A stretch of 5,207 nt of DNA from Kiritimatiellia bacterium (GCA_017476965.1 JAFUXX010000261.1:1-5207), one strand, 5' to 3'; counted from the first letter of the stretch, positions 1 through 5,207 are shown. A program made the numbers and translations. The notes: generated from the letters alone by a model not told the origin.

Positions 1-595
1 CGGGCGGCGGCGGCGCGGGTTCCGCCACTGGGGCGGGGGAGGGCGCCGGCGGTTCGGGCTGGACGCGGCGGCCGACGACGAGCGAATCGGGAACGACGAA
101 CGCGAAATCGACGCCGACGGATTCGAGGCCGTCCGCGACGGCCTTGACGAACGCCTTCATCGCGGGGGACGGTTCGCCGGACTCCGGCATGACGGACTGC
201 CCGGCGCTCGTGAGGACGATGCCCACGGGCGGCTTGCCCATGCGCGGGGCGAGCGCGGCGCGGAATGCGGCCCAGGAGCGGACCTTCACGGGCTTGTCGA
301 GCGGGAAAGCGGAAGTGAGGCCGTTCGAGGCGTGGTCCATGCGCACCGGAGTGAGGTCGAAGGAAACGGTCTGGTGCGTGAGGTCGGCGTCCGCCAGCAC
401 GACGATCCACGGCGTGGAGCGGGAGAGCGAAGCGGAACGGACCGAGCGCGCGCCGTGTGCGGGGATGGAGCTGTAGAGCGCGGGAACGGGCGGCGGGGAG
501 TCCGTCGTGGCGCACCCTGCGGCCGCGAGGGAGACGGCGGCGGCGAAGAGCGCAAAGAGCGCGCTGCGGCGGGATTCACTGTGGCGTGTCTTCAT
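1..595 (-). CDS. Putative lipoprotein of unknown function (N-terminal part, cut by window edge)
   Basis: I do not recognise the family. The ATG at 595 opens a frame that stays open to base 2, giving 198 residues with no stop. The N-terminus looks like a lipoprotein signal peptide: basic residues K2, R4, R9 and R10, a hydrophobic Ala/Leu/Phe stretch at about 12-26, then A-A-G-C with the lipidated cysteine at C28. This points to export and membrane anchoring (inference). The mature part has a short Pro-rich stretch (34-38), then an alpha/beta-looking region (about 62-175) with hydrophobic strands such as WIVVLADAD, VGIVLTSAG and VDFAFVVPD. It ends in a Pro/Ala-rich linker (179-198) that probably leads to more protein beyond the edge. 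The start lies 42 bp after the RicT-like gene on the same strand, so co-transcription is plausible. No clear Shine-Dalgarno sequence precedes the ATG. Coding is supported by the signal peptide and its fit behind the upstream gene. Function is unknown. Confidence 0.72.
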   Translation of the reverse strand, partial: MKTRHSESRRSALFALFAAAVSLAAAGCATTDSPPPVPALYSSIPAHGARSVRSASLSRSTPWIVVLADADLTHQTVSFDLTPVRMDHASNGLTSAFPLDKPVKVRSWAAFRAALAPRMGKPPVGIVLTSAGQSVMPESGEPSPAMKAFVKAVADGLESVGVDFAFVVPDSLVVGRRVQPEPPAPSPAPVAEPAPPPP

Positions 596-637
596 GGCGT
601 TGCGTGGCGGATCGGGTGTCGGAGATGAGGAGGTGGA

Positions 638-1249
638 TCAATCGAAATCGGCGCAGCATTGCGGGCGGTTGCAGAGCCCGGTCGAAACGTCGCGGCGGCG
701 GGCGGCGCCGTGGCCGCGCTCGGCGGGACGCAGCCCGCGGGAGCAGCAAAGCGGGAGGCCGCACTGGCCGAGGCCGCCGACCGACGCCGCCAGCACGCGG
801 GGCGGGACCATGCGGATGTCGATCTGGCCGGAGAAGGCGGCGGCGATGGCGTCGCGGATCGGACGCGAATCGAAAAACGACCCGAGCGAAAGCGTCACGA
901 CGAGGCGTTCGCGGCGGAGGGAAAAGCGGAAGCGCGCCGCGACAAGCTCCTTCCTGGCAGCGGCGCAGGCGTCGGCGACGATGCGGCGGAACTTGGGCTC
1001 CTCCTCGGCGTTGGAAAGCGCGCGGGCGGCCTCGGCGCGCGTGGCGAACGACACGAACGCGCACGAAACCGACGCGGGCGGCGGACCTTGGCGCTCCTCC
1101 TCGGATTCGAAGCGGGCGGGTTCGAGCGGCGCGTCGGCGCCGCCTTCGCGCACGAGGCACAGCGTGCCCGCGGACGGCGCCGCCTTGAAGGGCGGAGACG
1201 CGGCCGCGGCGAGCGAACCGTCTTCGAGCCTGAGAAGCGCGTACCTCAT
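638..1249 (-). CDS. PSP1-domain protein, compact RicT/YaaT-like
   Basis: 203 residues, starting at the ATG at 1249. An open frame continues further upstream, but there it is only a shadow of purN. Residues about 84-150 resemble the PSP1 C-terminal domain: a helical lead-in, then strand-rich LVAARFRFSLRRERLVVTL, then an amphipathic helix and QIDIRMV. The family's two cysteine motifs follow: GGLGQCGLPLCC (158-169; C163, C168, C169) and TGLCNRPQCC (190-199; C193, C198, C199). In Bacillus subtilis, RicT (YaaT) works with RicA and RicF in a complex that binds Fe-S clusters and assists RNase Y in mRNA maturation. By homology this protein may be an Fe-S-binding RNA-processing cofactor. It is shorter than B. 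subtilis RicT (about 275 residues), with a reduced N-terminal half, a shorter spacer between the cysteine motifs and almost no tail. Its ATG overlaps the purN TGA, so translation is probably coupled. Family assignment is fairly sure; the exact role is not. Confidence 0.82.
   Translation of the reverse strand: MRYALLRLEDGSLAAAASPPFKAAPSAGTLCLVREGGADAPLEPARFESEEERQGPPPASVSCAFVSFATRAEAARALSNAEEEPKFRRIVADACAAARKELVAARFRFSLRRERLVVTLSLGSFFDSRPIRDAIAAAFSGQIDIRMVPPRVLAASVGGLGQCGLPLCCSRGLRPAERGHGAARRRDVSTGLCNRPQCCADFD
1246..1249 (-). other. ATGA stop/start overlap joining purN to the RicT-like gene
   Basis: On the minus strand the four bases ATGA contain the RicT-like start (ATG, 1249-1247) and the purN stop (TGA, 1248-1246). 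No Shine-Dalgarno sequence is visible in the last 20 bases of purN. Re-initiation by ribosomes finishing purN is therefore the simplest way to start the second gene. Confidence 0.8.
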
Positions 1250-1899
1250 CGGGGCAGGACTTCGACGCGGCGGCCGCGGATGCGCAGGCGGCCCTCGCCG
1301 AGGAGGCGCAGCGCCTCGGGGTAGGCCTTGTGCTCCTCGACCTGGATGCGGGCGTGGAGGGATTCGGGCGTGTCGCCGTCGAGGACGGGGACGGAGCGCT
1401 GGACGATGATGGGCCCGGTGTCCGTGCCGGCGTCGACGAAATGCACGGTGACGCCGGCGACCTTGGCGCCGTAGTCGAGCGCCTGTTTCCAGGCGGCGAC
1501 GCCGGGGAACGCGGGCAGCAGCGCCGGGTGGATGTTGAGCACGCGCCACGGGAACGCGGCGAGCAGGCCGGGCTTGACGATGCGCATGAAGCCCGCGAGG
1601 GCGACGACCTGCACGTCGTGGGCGCGGAGGAAGTCGACGTAGGCCTGTTCGGCGGGGCCTTCGAGCTTGGTCTTCCACGGAGCGGGGTCGATGTACTCGG
1701 CCGGGACGCCGGCCGCGCGGGCGCGGTCGAGAATGCGGGCGCCGGGGACGTCCGCCGCGCAGCACGTCACGCGCGCGTCCAGTTCGCCGCGCGAAATCGC
1801 GTCCAGGATCGACTGCATGTTGGTACCGGAACCGGACCCGAGAACGCCGATGCGCAAGGGTCCCGGCCCGCCGGGAAAGGGTATGGTTTCTTCGGACAT
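1246..1899 (-). CDS. purN: Phosphoribosylglycinamide formyltransferase (GART)
   Basis: 217 residues, close to E. coli PurN (212). The enzyme transfers the formyl group of 10-formyltetrahydrofolate to GAR, giving FGAR, the third step of de novo purine synthesis, in the cytoplasm. The N-terminal strand and phosphate-binding loop are seen as IGVLGSGSGTNMQ (17-29). The catalytic segment LNIHPALLPAFPG (121-133) supplies N122 and H124. HFVDAGTDTGPII (153-165) supplies the catalytic aspartate, D160, matching E. coli N106/H108/D144. The C-terminal EEHKAYPEALRLL (188-200) is also typical. I chose the ATG at 1899 because GGAG lies nine bases upstream and the family's first strand starts soon after. The frame stays open upstream to 3195, but that part is only antisense to leuC. 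The gene is divergent from leuC and overlaps the next gene by four bases. All catalytic residues are present. Confidence 0.97.
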   Translation of the reverse strand: MSEETIPFPGGPGPLRIGVLGSGSGTNMQSILDAISRGELDARVTCCAADVPGARILDRARAAGVPAEYIDPAPWKTKLEGPAEQAYVDFLRAHDVQVVALAGFMRIVKPGLLAAFPWRVLNIHPALLPAFPGVAAWKQALDYGAKVAGVTVHFVDAGTDTGPIIVQRSVPVLDGDTPESLHARIQVEEHKAYPEALRLLGEGRLRIRGRRVEVLPR

Positions 1900-1908
1900 C
1901 TTTCGTGA

Positions 1909-1912
1909 CTCC
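1909..1912 (-). promoter_or_regulatory. Ribosome binding site of purN
   Basis: On the minus strand GGAG lies nine bases before the ATG at 1899. It decides the purN start against the very long upstream extension of the same frame. Confidence 0.65.
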
Positions 1913-1918
1913 GCGCCG

Positions 1919-1927
1919 AAGATACCA
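1919..1927 (-). promoter_or_regulatory. Candidate extended -10 promoter for purN
   Basis: Reading the minus strand, TGG-TATCTT fits an extended -10 element (TGn plus a hexamer matching TATAAT at four of six). No good -35 is found 17-18 bases upstream. Transcription would begin near 1912, giving a leader of about 13 bases that holds little more than the GGAG ribosome site. The position between divergent genes makes a promoter necessary here, but this exact assignment is a guess from motif matching. Confidence 0.4.
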
Positions 1928-1953
1928 CAAAACCCCGCCGCGAGGAAGGGCGA

Positions 1954-1982
1954 TTGCATGTGTCGGGCGTTTTGGCTAGAAT
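1954..1982 (+). promoter_or_regulatory. Candidate sigma-70-type promoter for leuC
   Basis: TTGCAT (1954-1959; a three-of-six match to TTGACA that keeps the leading TTG) and TAGAAT (1977-1982; five of six to TATAAT) are separated by exactly 17 bases. The predicted start of transcription is near 1989, leaving a leader of about 55 bases before the leuC ATG. It lies in the only divergent intergenic region of the window, and the local base composition is less GC-rich than the surroundings. No operator palindrome is evident around it. Confidence 0.58.
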
Positions 1983-2022
1983 CCGGCCCCGTCCCGACGC
2001 GCGCGGAAGGCCCGCGGCGCGG

Positions 2023-2038
2023 GGACGGCCAACCGTCC
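2023..2038 (+). repeat. Small perfect hairpin just before leuC start
   Basis: GGACGG (2023-2028), loop CCAA, CCGTCC (2033-2038) form a perfect six-base-pair stem ending five bases before the leuC ATG, where a ribosome site would normally lie. No other Shine-Dalgarno candidate is present. It could affect leuC translation, but a stem this short can arise by chance in such GC-rich DNA. Confidence 0.4.
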
Positions 2039-2043
2039 ATGCC

Positions 2044-3342
2044 ATGAAAATGACCCTTACCGAAAAAATCCTCGCCCGCGCGGCCGGGAAGGAATCCGTG
2101 ACGCCCGGCGAAAACGTCTGGGCGAAAATCGACGTGTTGCTCACGCACGACGTGTGCGGGCCGGGCACCATCGGCATTTTCAAGCGCGAGTTCGGGCAGG
2201 ACGCGAAGGTGTTCGACCGCGAGGGCGTCGTGATCATCCCCGACCACTACATCCACACGCGCGACGAAAAGGCGCACCGCAACGTCGCCACGCTCGTCGA
2301 TTTCGCCAAGGAGCAGGACCTGCCGTACTTCTACCCGCCGTGGACCAAGGACTACTGCGGCGTGTGCCACGTGGGGCTGCCCGAGAAGGGCCACGTCCGC
2401 CCCGGCGAAACCATAGTCGGCACCGACTCCCACACCTGCACCCACGGCGCGCTCGGCGCGTTTTCGACCGGCATCGGCAACACCGACGCGGGGTTCGTGA
2501 TGGGGACCGGCAAGATGCTCGTCAAGATTCCCGAGACGATCCGCATCGTCCTCAAGGGCAAGAAGCCCGACTACATCTCCGGCAAGGACGTCATCCTGCG
2601 CGTGATCGGCGACCTCGGCACGGGCGGCGCGACGTACTGCGCGCTCGAATTCACCGGCCCCGGCTGCGCGGAGCTCTCGATCGAAGACCGCATGACGATC
2701 TGCAACATGGCGGTCGAAGCCGGCGCCAAGAACGGCATCTTCGAGCCGGACGAAGCCGCGATCGAATACGTCCGCGCCCGCACGTCCAAGCCCTTCGATC
2801 CGCTTTGCGGCGATCCAGACGCTCCCGTGAAGGCGCAGTACGAGTACGACCTGTCGCAGCTCGTGCCCTGCGTGGCCAAGCCCCACTGCCCGGACAACTA
2901 CGCCCCCGCCGCCGACTGCGGCGACGTGAAGCTCGACCGCGCCTACATCGGCTCCTGCACGGGCGGCAAGATCGAGGACTTCGGCATGGCCGCGCGCATC
3001 CTCAACGGGCGCAAGGTCTCCATCGACACGTTCCTCGTGCCCGCGACGACGGACGTCGCCGACGCCCTCCGCACCAGCACGATCGACGGCAAGACGTGGG
3101 AACGCATCTTCGCCGAAGCCGGGTGCATCCCGGTCGCGGCGCCCGGCTGCGCGGCGTGTCTCGGCGGCCCGGTCGACACCTTCGGCCGCACGCACGCCAA
3201 CGAGGTCGTGATCTCCACGACGAACCGCAACTTCATCGGCCGCATGGGCAGCAAGACCGCGCCGATCTACCTCGCGAGCCCGCTCACGACGGCGGCCTCA
3301 GCGATCACCGGTTTCATCACCGATCCGCGCAAGTTCATGTAG
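2044..3342 (+). CDS. leuC: 3-isopropylmalate dehydratase, large subunit
   Basis: 432 residues of the aconitase superfamily. With the small subunit LeuD it isomerises 2-isopropylmalate to 3-isopropylmalate in leucine synthesis, using a [4Fe-4S] cluster. Visible motifs are LTHDVCGPG near the N-terminus, GTDSHTCTHGALGAF (126-140), GSCTGGKIED (303-312, cluster ligand C305), APGCAACLGG (366-375, ligands C369 and C372), STTNRNFIGRMG (391-402, substrate and active-site region) and a C-terminal DPRKFM. From memory, SCTGGK, ACLGGP and STTNRNF match plant chloroplast isopropylmalate isomerase better than the E. coli type. The ATG at 2044 gives the usual M-x-MT-x-EKILA start; the TTG at 1954 lies inside the promoter, and ATG 2050 is also possible. 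There is no clear Shine-Dalgarno sequence. leuD is not adjacent. A homoaconitase-like activity cannot be excluded from the large subunit alone. Confidence 0.94.
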   Translation: MKMTLTEKILARAAGKESVTPGENVWAKIDVLLTHDVCGPGTIGIFKREFGQDAKVFDREGVVIIPDHYIHTRDEKAHRNVATLVDFAKEQDLPYFYPPWTKDYCGVCHVGLPEKGHVRPGETIVGTDSHTCTHGALGAFSTGIGNTDAGFVMGTGKMLVKIPETIRIVLKGKKPDYISGKDVILRVIGDLGTGGATYCALEFTGPGCAELSIEDRMTICNMAVEAGAKNGIFEPDEAAIEYVRARTSKPFDPLCGDPDAPVKAQYEYDLSQLVPCVAKPHCPDNYAPAADCGDVKLDRAYIGSCTGGKIEDFGMAARILNGRKVSIDTFLVPATTDVADALRTSTIDGKTWERIFAEAGCIPVAAPGCAACLGGPVDTFGRTHANEVVISTTNRNFIGRMGSKTAPIYLASPLTTAASAITGFITDPRKFM

Positions 3343-3372
3343 CGCGGACCGGCGGGACCGGCGGGTCCGCGC
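3342..3372. terminator. Hairpin between convergent leuC and scpB, possible bidirectional terminator
   Basis: GCGCGGACC (3342-3350) and GGTCCGCGC (3364-3372) form a perfect nine-base-pair inverted repeat with a 13-base loop. It fills the whole 30-bp gap: the left arm begins at the last base of the leuC stop and the right arm ends directly before the scpB stop (on the minus strand). The stem is very stable, but no T-run follows on either strand, so it is not a textbook intrinsic terminator. The same bases also read as three imperfect copies of GCGGGACCG. Confidence 0.5.
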
Positions 3373-4182
3373 CTAGCGCGTCAGGACGAGTTCCTGTTGC
3401 GTCGGCTTTTTGGCTTCCGCCGCCTTGTCGCGCGAAAGCCCGGCCGCGCCTTCGACCTTTTCCAGGTCGTCGAGGCTCTTGAGGCCGAAGTGTTCGAGAA
3501 ACGCGGGCGTTGTTCCGAAGAGGAAGGGGCGCCCCGGCAGGTCGCTGCGGCCGACGATCCGGACGAGGCCGGACTCCATCAGCGCCTTGATCACGTGGCC
3601 CGCGTTCACGCCGCGGACGCTCTCGATCTCCGACCTCGCGACGGGCTGGCGCCACGCGACGATCGCGAGCGTCTCCACGGCGGCGCGCGAGAGCACCGCA
3701 GCGCGGCCCTTGCCGAACATCTGGCGCAGCCACGGGCCGCACGAGGCGCTGCTCATGAGGCGCCAGCCGCCGTTGACTTCGGCAAGCTCGAACCCGACGT
3801 CCGCCTTCGCGAGGCGGGTGCGCAGGTCTTCCGCGGCCTTGCGGATTTCGGACGGCGGACAGATTTTGGAAGGCGGCTTGGCGGCGGTTTCCTTCTCGCG
3901 CGCTTCGCGGGCGGCGCGCGCCGCCGCGACCGCGGCTTCGGCCTCGGCCTTCGGAATCGCGGTCTGGATGCGGCCCGCGGCGATGTCCGCCTCGGCCTGC
4001 GCGGCCTCCAGTTCGGCGTCCGTCACGTCCGGCGCGTCGGACGCCTGTTCGCGGCGCGCGATTTCGACGTCCTCCACGATCTTGTGGATTTCCGCCGGCG
4101 TGAGCGGATGGTCCGCCCCCAGCACGAGCGCGCCGACGATGCTGCGCAGGTCGACGTCGCGGTCCGTTTCGCTATTCCACAT
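3373..4182 (-). CDS. scpB: Segregation and condensation protein B
   Basis: 269 residues. ScpB dimers bind the kleisin ScpA and stabilise and regulate the SMC-ScpAB condensin that compacts and separates chromosomes. The first winged helix starts at IVGALVLGADHPLTPAEIHKI (15-35) and resumes at FELAEVNGGWRLMSS (131-145). The second is the conserved LSRAAVETLAIVAWRQPVAR (164-183), then IESVRGVNAGHVIKALMESGL, GRPFLFGTTPAFLEHFGLKSLDDL (217-240) and a charged tail. Known ScpB proteins are usually near 190-200 residues. The excess here is an Ala/Glu/Lys-rich, probably helical insertion at about 42-107, inside the first winged-helix domain. The ATG at 4182 is set by GGAGG eight bases upstream and overlaps the last 11 bases of scpA, which indicates co-translation. 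The gene is convergent with leuC. Confidence 0.94.
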   Translation of the reverse strand: MWNSETDRDVDLRSIVGALVLGADHPLTPAEIHKIVEDVEIARREQASDAPDVTDAELEAAQAEADIAAGRIQTAIPKAEAEAAVAAARAAREAREKETAAKPPSKICPPSEIRKAAEDLRTRLAKADVGFELAEVNGGWRLMSSASCGPWLRQMFGKGRAAVLSRAAVETLAIVAWRQPVARSEIESVRGVNAGHVIKALMESGLVRIVGRSDLPGRPFLFGTTPAFLEHFGLKSLDDLEKVEGAAGLSRDKAAEAKKPTQQELVLTR

Positions 4183-4993
4183 GGTCGGACCCTCCGATCA
4201 CGGGGCGGGCGTCCGCGGCGTCGGCCCCGGAGGGGTCCTCCGGGAACGGGCGGATGGAAATTTCGCCGAACGCGGCGTCCTGCGCCGCGACGACCTGCCG
4301 CAGGCGCAGCAGTTCCAGCAGCGCGAGGAACGTGACGATGATTTCGCCGCGCGGCGATTCAGGCGAAAAGAGCGAGGAAAACGCGACTGCGCGGCGCGTC
4401 GTGGCGAGGCGCAGGATTTCGTCGATCTTGTCCGAGACGCGCCACTTCGCGGGCTCGATTTCGCCGATCGGCTCGACGGGCGCGCGTTCGAGGACGTCGC
4501 GGAACGCGCGCACGAGGTCGAAGATGCCGATGTCGCCGAGCGGCTTGGCGTCGGGCAGCGCCTTCGCGCTTTCCGGCAGGAGCGGCGCGCCGGACGGCGC
4601 GAACATGTTCTGGCGGCGGCGCTCCAGTTCGAGAAGGCCGCCGGCGGCGTCCTTGAAGCGCTTGTAGTCGAGGAGCTGGCGCACGAGGTCCCAGCGCGGG
4701 TCCTTGCCTTCGTCCGCTTCGTCCGGGGCGTCCTCAGGCCGCGATTCGGGCGGCAGGAGCATCCTGCTCTTGATGTAGGAAAGCGTCGCGGCCATCACGA
4801 CGAACTCGCCCGCGAGGTTGAGGTCGAGCATCTCCATGAGGCGGAGGTACTCGGCGTATTCGTCGGCTATGCGGGCGATCGGGATGTCGTAGATGTCCAG
4901 CTCGTCCTTGCGGATGAGGTAGAGCAGGAGGTCGAGCGGGCCCTCGAAGACTTCGAGGTTGACCTTGTAGTCGTCTTGTTGCAGCTGTAGCAT
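4172..4993 (-). CDS. scpA: Segregation and condensation protein A (kleisin)
   Basis: 273 residues. ScpA is the kleisin that bridges the two SMC heads and binds ScpB, closing the condensin ring. The N-terminal SMC-neck-binding domain is seen as VFEGPLDLLLYLIRKDELDIYDIPI (15-39), followed by EFVVMAATLSYIKSRMLLP (63-81). An acidic linker (82-98) follows, then helical central segments, and the C-terminal winged helix that binds the SMC head cap, RGEIIVTFLALLELLRLRQVV (215-235) ending in FGEISIRPF. The last 20 or so residues are an acidic, Gly/Ala-rich tail. I chose the ATG at 4993 because the family begins a few residues before YKVNLEVFEGPLDLLL; a TTG at 5020 in the same frame lies inside the preceding gene. 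No Shine-Dalgarno sequence precedes this ATG. It starts 16 bp after the preceding gene and overlaps scpB by 11 bp. Confidence 0.96.
   Translation of the reverse strand: MLQLQQDDYKVNLEVFEGPLDLLLYLIRKDELDIYDIPIARIADEYAEYLRLMEMLDLNLAGEFVVMAATLSYIKSRMLLPPESRPEDAPDEADEGKDPRWDLVRQLLDYKRFKDAAGGLLELERRRQNMFAPSGAPLLPESAKALPDAKPLGDIGIFDLVRAFRDVLERAPVEPIGEIEPAKWRVSDKIDEILRLATTRRAVAFSSLFSPESPRGEIIVTFLALLELLRLRQVVAAQDAAFGEISIRPFPEDPSGADAADARPVIGGSDHVE
4191..4195 (-). promoter_or_regulatory. Ribosome binding site of scpB inside scpA
   Basis: GGAGG on the minus strand, eight bases before the scpB ATG at 4182, lies within the last codons of scpA. It is the strongest Shine-Dalgarno sequence among the gene starts in the window and fixes the scpB start, giving an 11-bp gene overlap. 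Confidence 0.75.
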
Positions 4994-5008
4994 GGCGCGT
5001 GGGCGGGA

Positions 5009-5037
5009 ATCATACCCCAACGTCCGCCCCCCGGCAA
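5009..5037 (-). promoter_or_regulatory. Candidate promoter for scpA-scpB
   Basis: On the minus strand TTGCCG (5037-5032; four of six to TTGACA) and TATGAT (5014-5009; five of six to TATAAT) are exactly 17 bases apart. The -10 overlaps the TGA stop of the preceding gene. The first suitable purine downstream is at 5000, which would leave a leader of only about seven bases before the scpA ATG. The motif match is good, but the gene could equally be read through from upstream. Confidence 0.5.
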
Positions 5038-5207
5038 CCGGCCAGCGGGCACGAACGGCAGGCTTCGGCGGACGCGGCGCACCAGCCGTCGCGCAGCTCC
5101 AGCAGCCCCTGGGTGCGCAGGACGCGGCCCTCGTAGAGCAGCGCGGGGTTGTGGTCGGGGCCGAGCAGGCGGAACGCCATTTCGCGCATCGGCGCGCCGG
5201 GGTCCTC
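5010..5207 (-). CDS. C-terminal end of a Cys-rich protein, possibly DUF2851 (cut by window edge)
   Basis: The frame is open from the right edge to a TGA at 5012-5010, giving 65 residues. The visible part reads as a helical segment (MREMAFRLLG), then VLRTQGLLELRDGWC and a cysteine cluster at visible residues 43, 50, 53 and 58 (C-x6-C-x2-C-x4-C), and ends in ADVGV. The combination of QGLL with a Cys-rich close recalls, from memory, the C-terminus of DUF2851 proteins, whose function is not known. The cysteines could bind zinc or an Fe-S cluster (inference). It ends 16 bp before scpA on the same strand, so it may head the scpA-scpB transcript. Confidence that this is coding is good, because codon use matches its neighbours and it stops neatly ahead of scpA. 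The family name is tentative. Confidence 0.65.
   Translation of the reverse strand, partial: EDPGAPMREMAFRLLGPDHNPALLYEGRVLRTQGLLELRDGWCAASAEACRSCPLAGCRGADVGV

Noticed and set aside
457..1409. Arg-rich plus-strand frames opposite the lipoprotein, RicT-like and purN genes, and a minus-strand frame extending the RicT-like gene up to 1930.
   Set aside because: Their composition is dominated by Arg, Ala and Gly, as expected of shifted frames. The minus-strand extension overlaps purN in another frame, and the family-like sequence begins only at the ATG at 1249.
1954..2043. A 30-codon N-terminal extension of leuC from a TTG codon.
   Set aside because: The TTG is the -35 element of the candidate promoter, the added residues are Arg/Pro-rich, and the family's own N-terminus begins at the ATG at 2044.
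1900..2043. A possible riboswitch, T-box or leucine attenuator in the purN/leuC divergent region.
   Set aside because: Each candidate leader is short (about 13 and 55 bases), there is no run of leucine codons, and no conserved riboswitch core is recognisable.
1246..3195. A 649-codon minus-strand open frame running antisense through most of leuC and then in frame into purN.
   Set aside because: Only the last 217 codons encode recognisable PurN. The rest is the reverse of leuC codons with low-complexity Val/Ala/Arg/Asp composition, and GGAG before 1899 marks the true start. Long antisense frames are expected in such GC-rich DNA.
3410..4990. A 526-codon plus-strand open frame opposite scpA and scpB.
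   Set aside because: It lies wholly antisense to two clearly recognised genes, is rich in Arg, Ala and Ser, and shows no domain. It is a GC shadow.
4994..5020. A nine-codon extension of scpA from a TTG at 5020.
   Set aside because: It would overlap the end of the preceding gene, has no better ribosome site, and known ScpA proteins begin close to the YKVNLEVFEGPLDLLL segment.
1..5207. Mobile elements, defence systems, CRISPR, tRNA or rRNA genes.
   Set aside because: I saw no repeat-spacer pattern, transposase or recombinase-like frame, target-site repeats or tRNA-like cloverleaf. All six genes share the same GC-rich codon use, giving no sign of recent transfer.

Overview
This is a compact, very GC-rich bacterial chromosomal segment. 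Nearly every third codon position is G or C, and spurious open frames run antisense to most genes. It holds six protein genes, two of them cut by the window edges, and no RNA gene, CRISPR array, insertion sequence or phage gene that I can see. The content is housekeeping: purine synthesis, leucine synthesis, chromosome condensation and an RNA-processing cofactor homologue. From memory of family sequences, the plant-like LeuC type, the PSP1/RicT-like protein and the possible DUF2851 tail would suit a GC-rich member of the PVC group (Verrucomicrobiota or Kiritimatiellota). That placement is a low-confidence inference.

Layout, left to right. Bases 1-595 (minus) hold the N-terminal 198 residues of a putative lipoprotein of unknown function, cut at the left edge. 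Bases 638-1249 (minus) hold a compact, divergent PSP1/RicT-like protein. Bases 1246-1899 (minus) hold purN, whose TGA overlaps the next ATG (ATGA). A 144-bp divergent region (1900-2043) carries back-to-back candidate promoters for purN and leuC. Bases 2044-3342 (plus) hold leuC, the only plus-strand gene. A 30-bp gap containing a perfect 9-bp inverted repeat separates leuC from the convergent scpB (3373-4182, minus). scpB overlaps the end of scpA (4172-4993, minus) by 11 bp. Bases 5010-5207 (minus) hold the last 65 residues of a Cys-rich protein, possibly DUF2851.

There are three transcription blocks. On the right, the partial gene, scpA and scpB run leftward; scpA and scpB encode the kleisin and winged-helix partners of the bacterial SMC condensin (smc is not in view). 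In the middle is leuC alone, without leuD beside it. On the left, purN, the RicT-like gene and probably the lipoprotein gene form a leftward unit. No stretch over 300 bp lacks a gene.

I did not find a convincing new biological system. The points worth a second look are a long Ala/Glu-rich insertion in ScpB, the stripped-down RicT-like protein coupled to purN, a possible near-leaderless scpA transcript, and small structures around the leuC start and stop.
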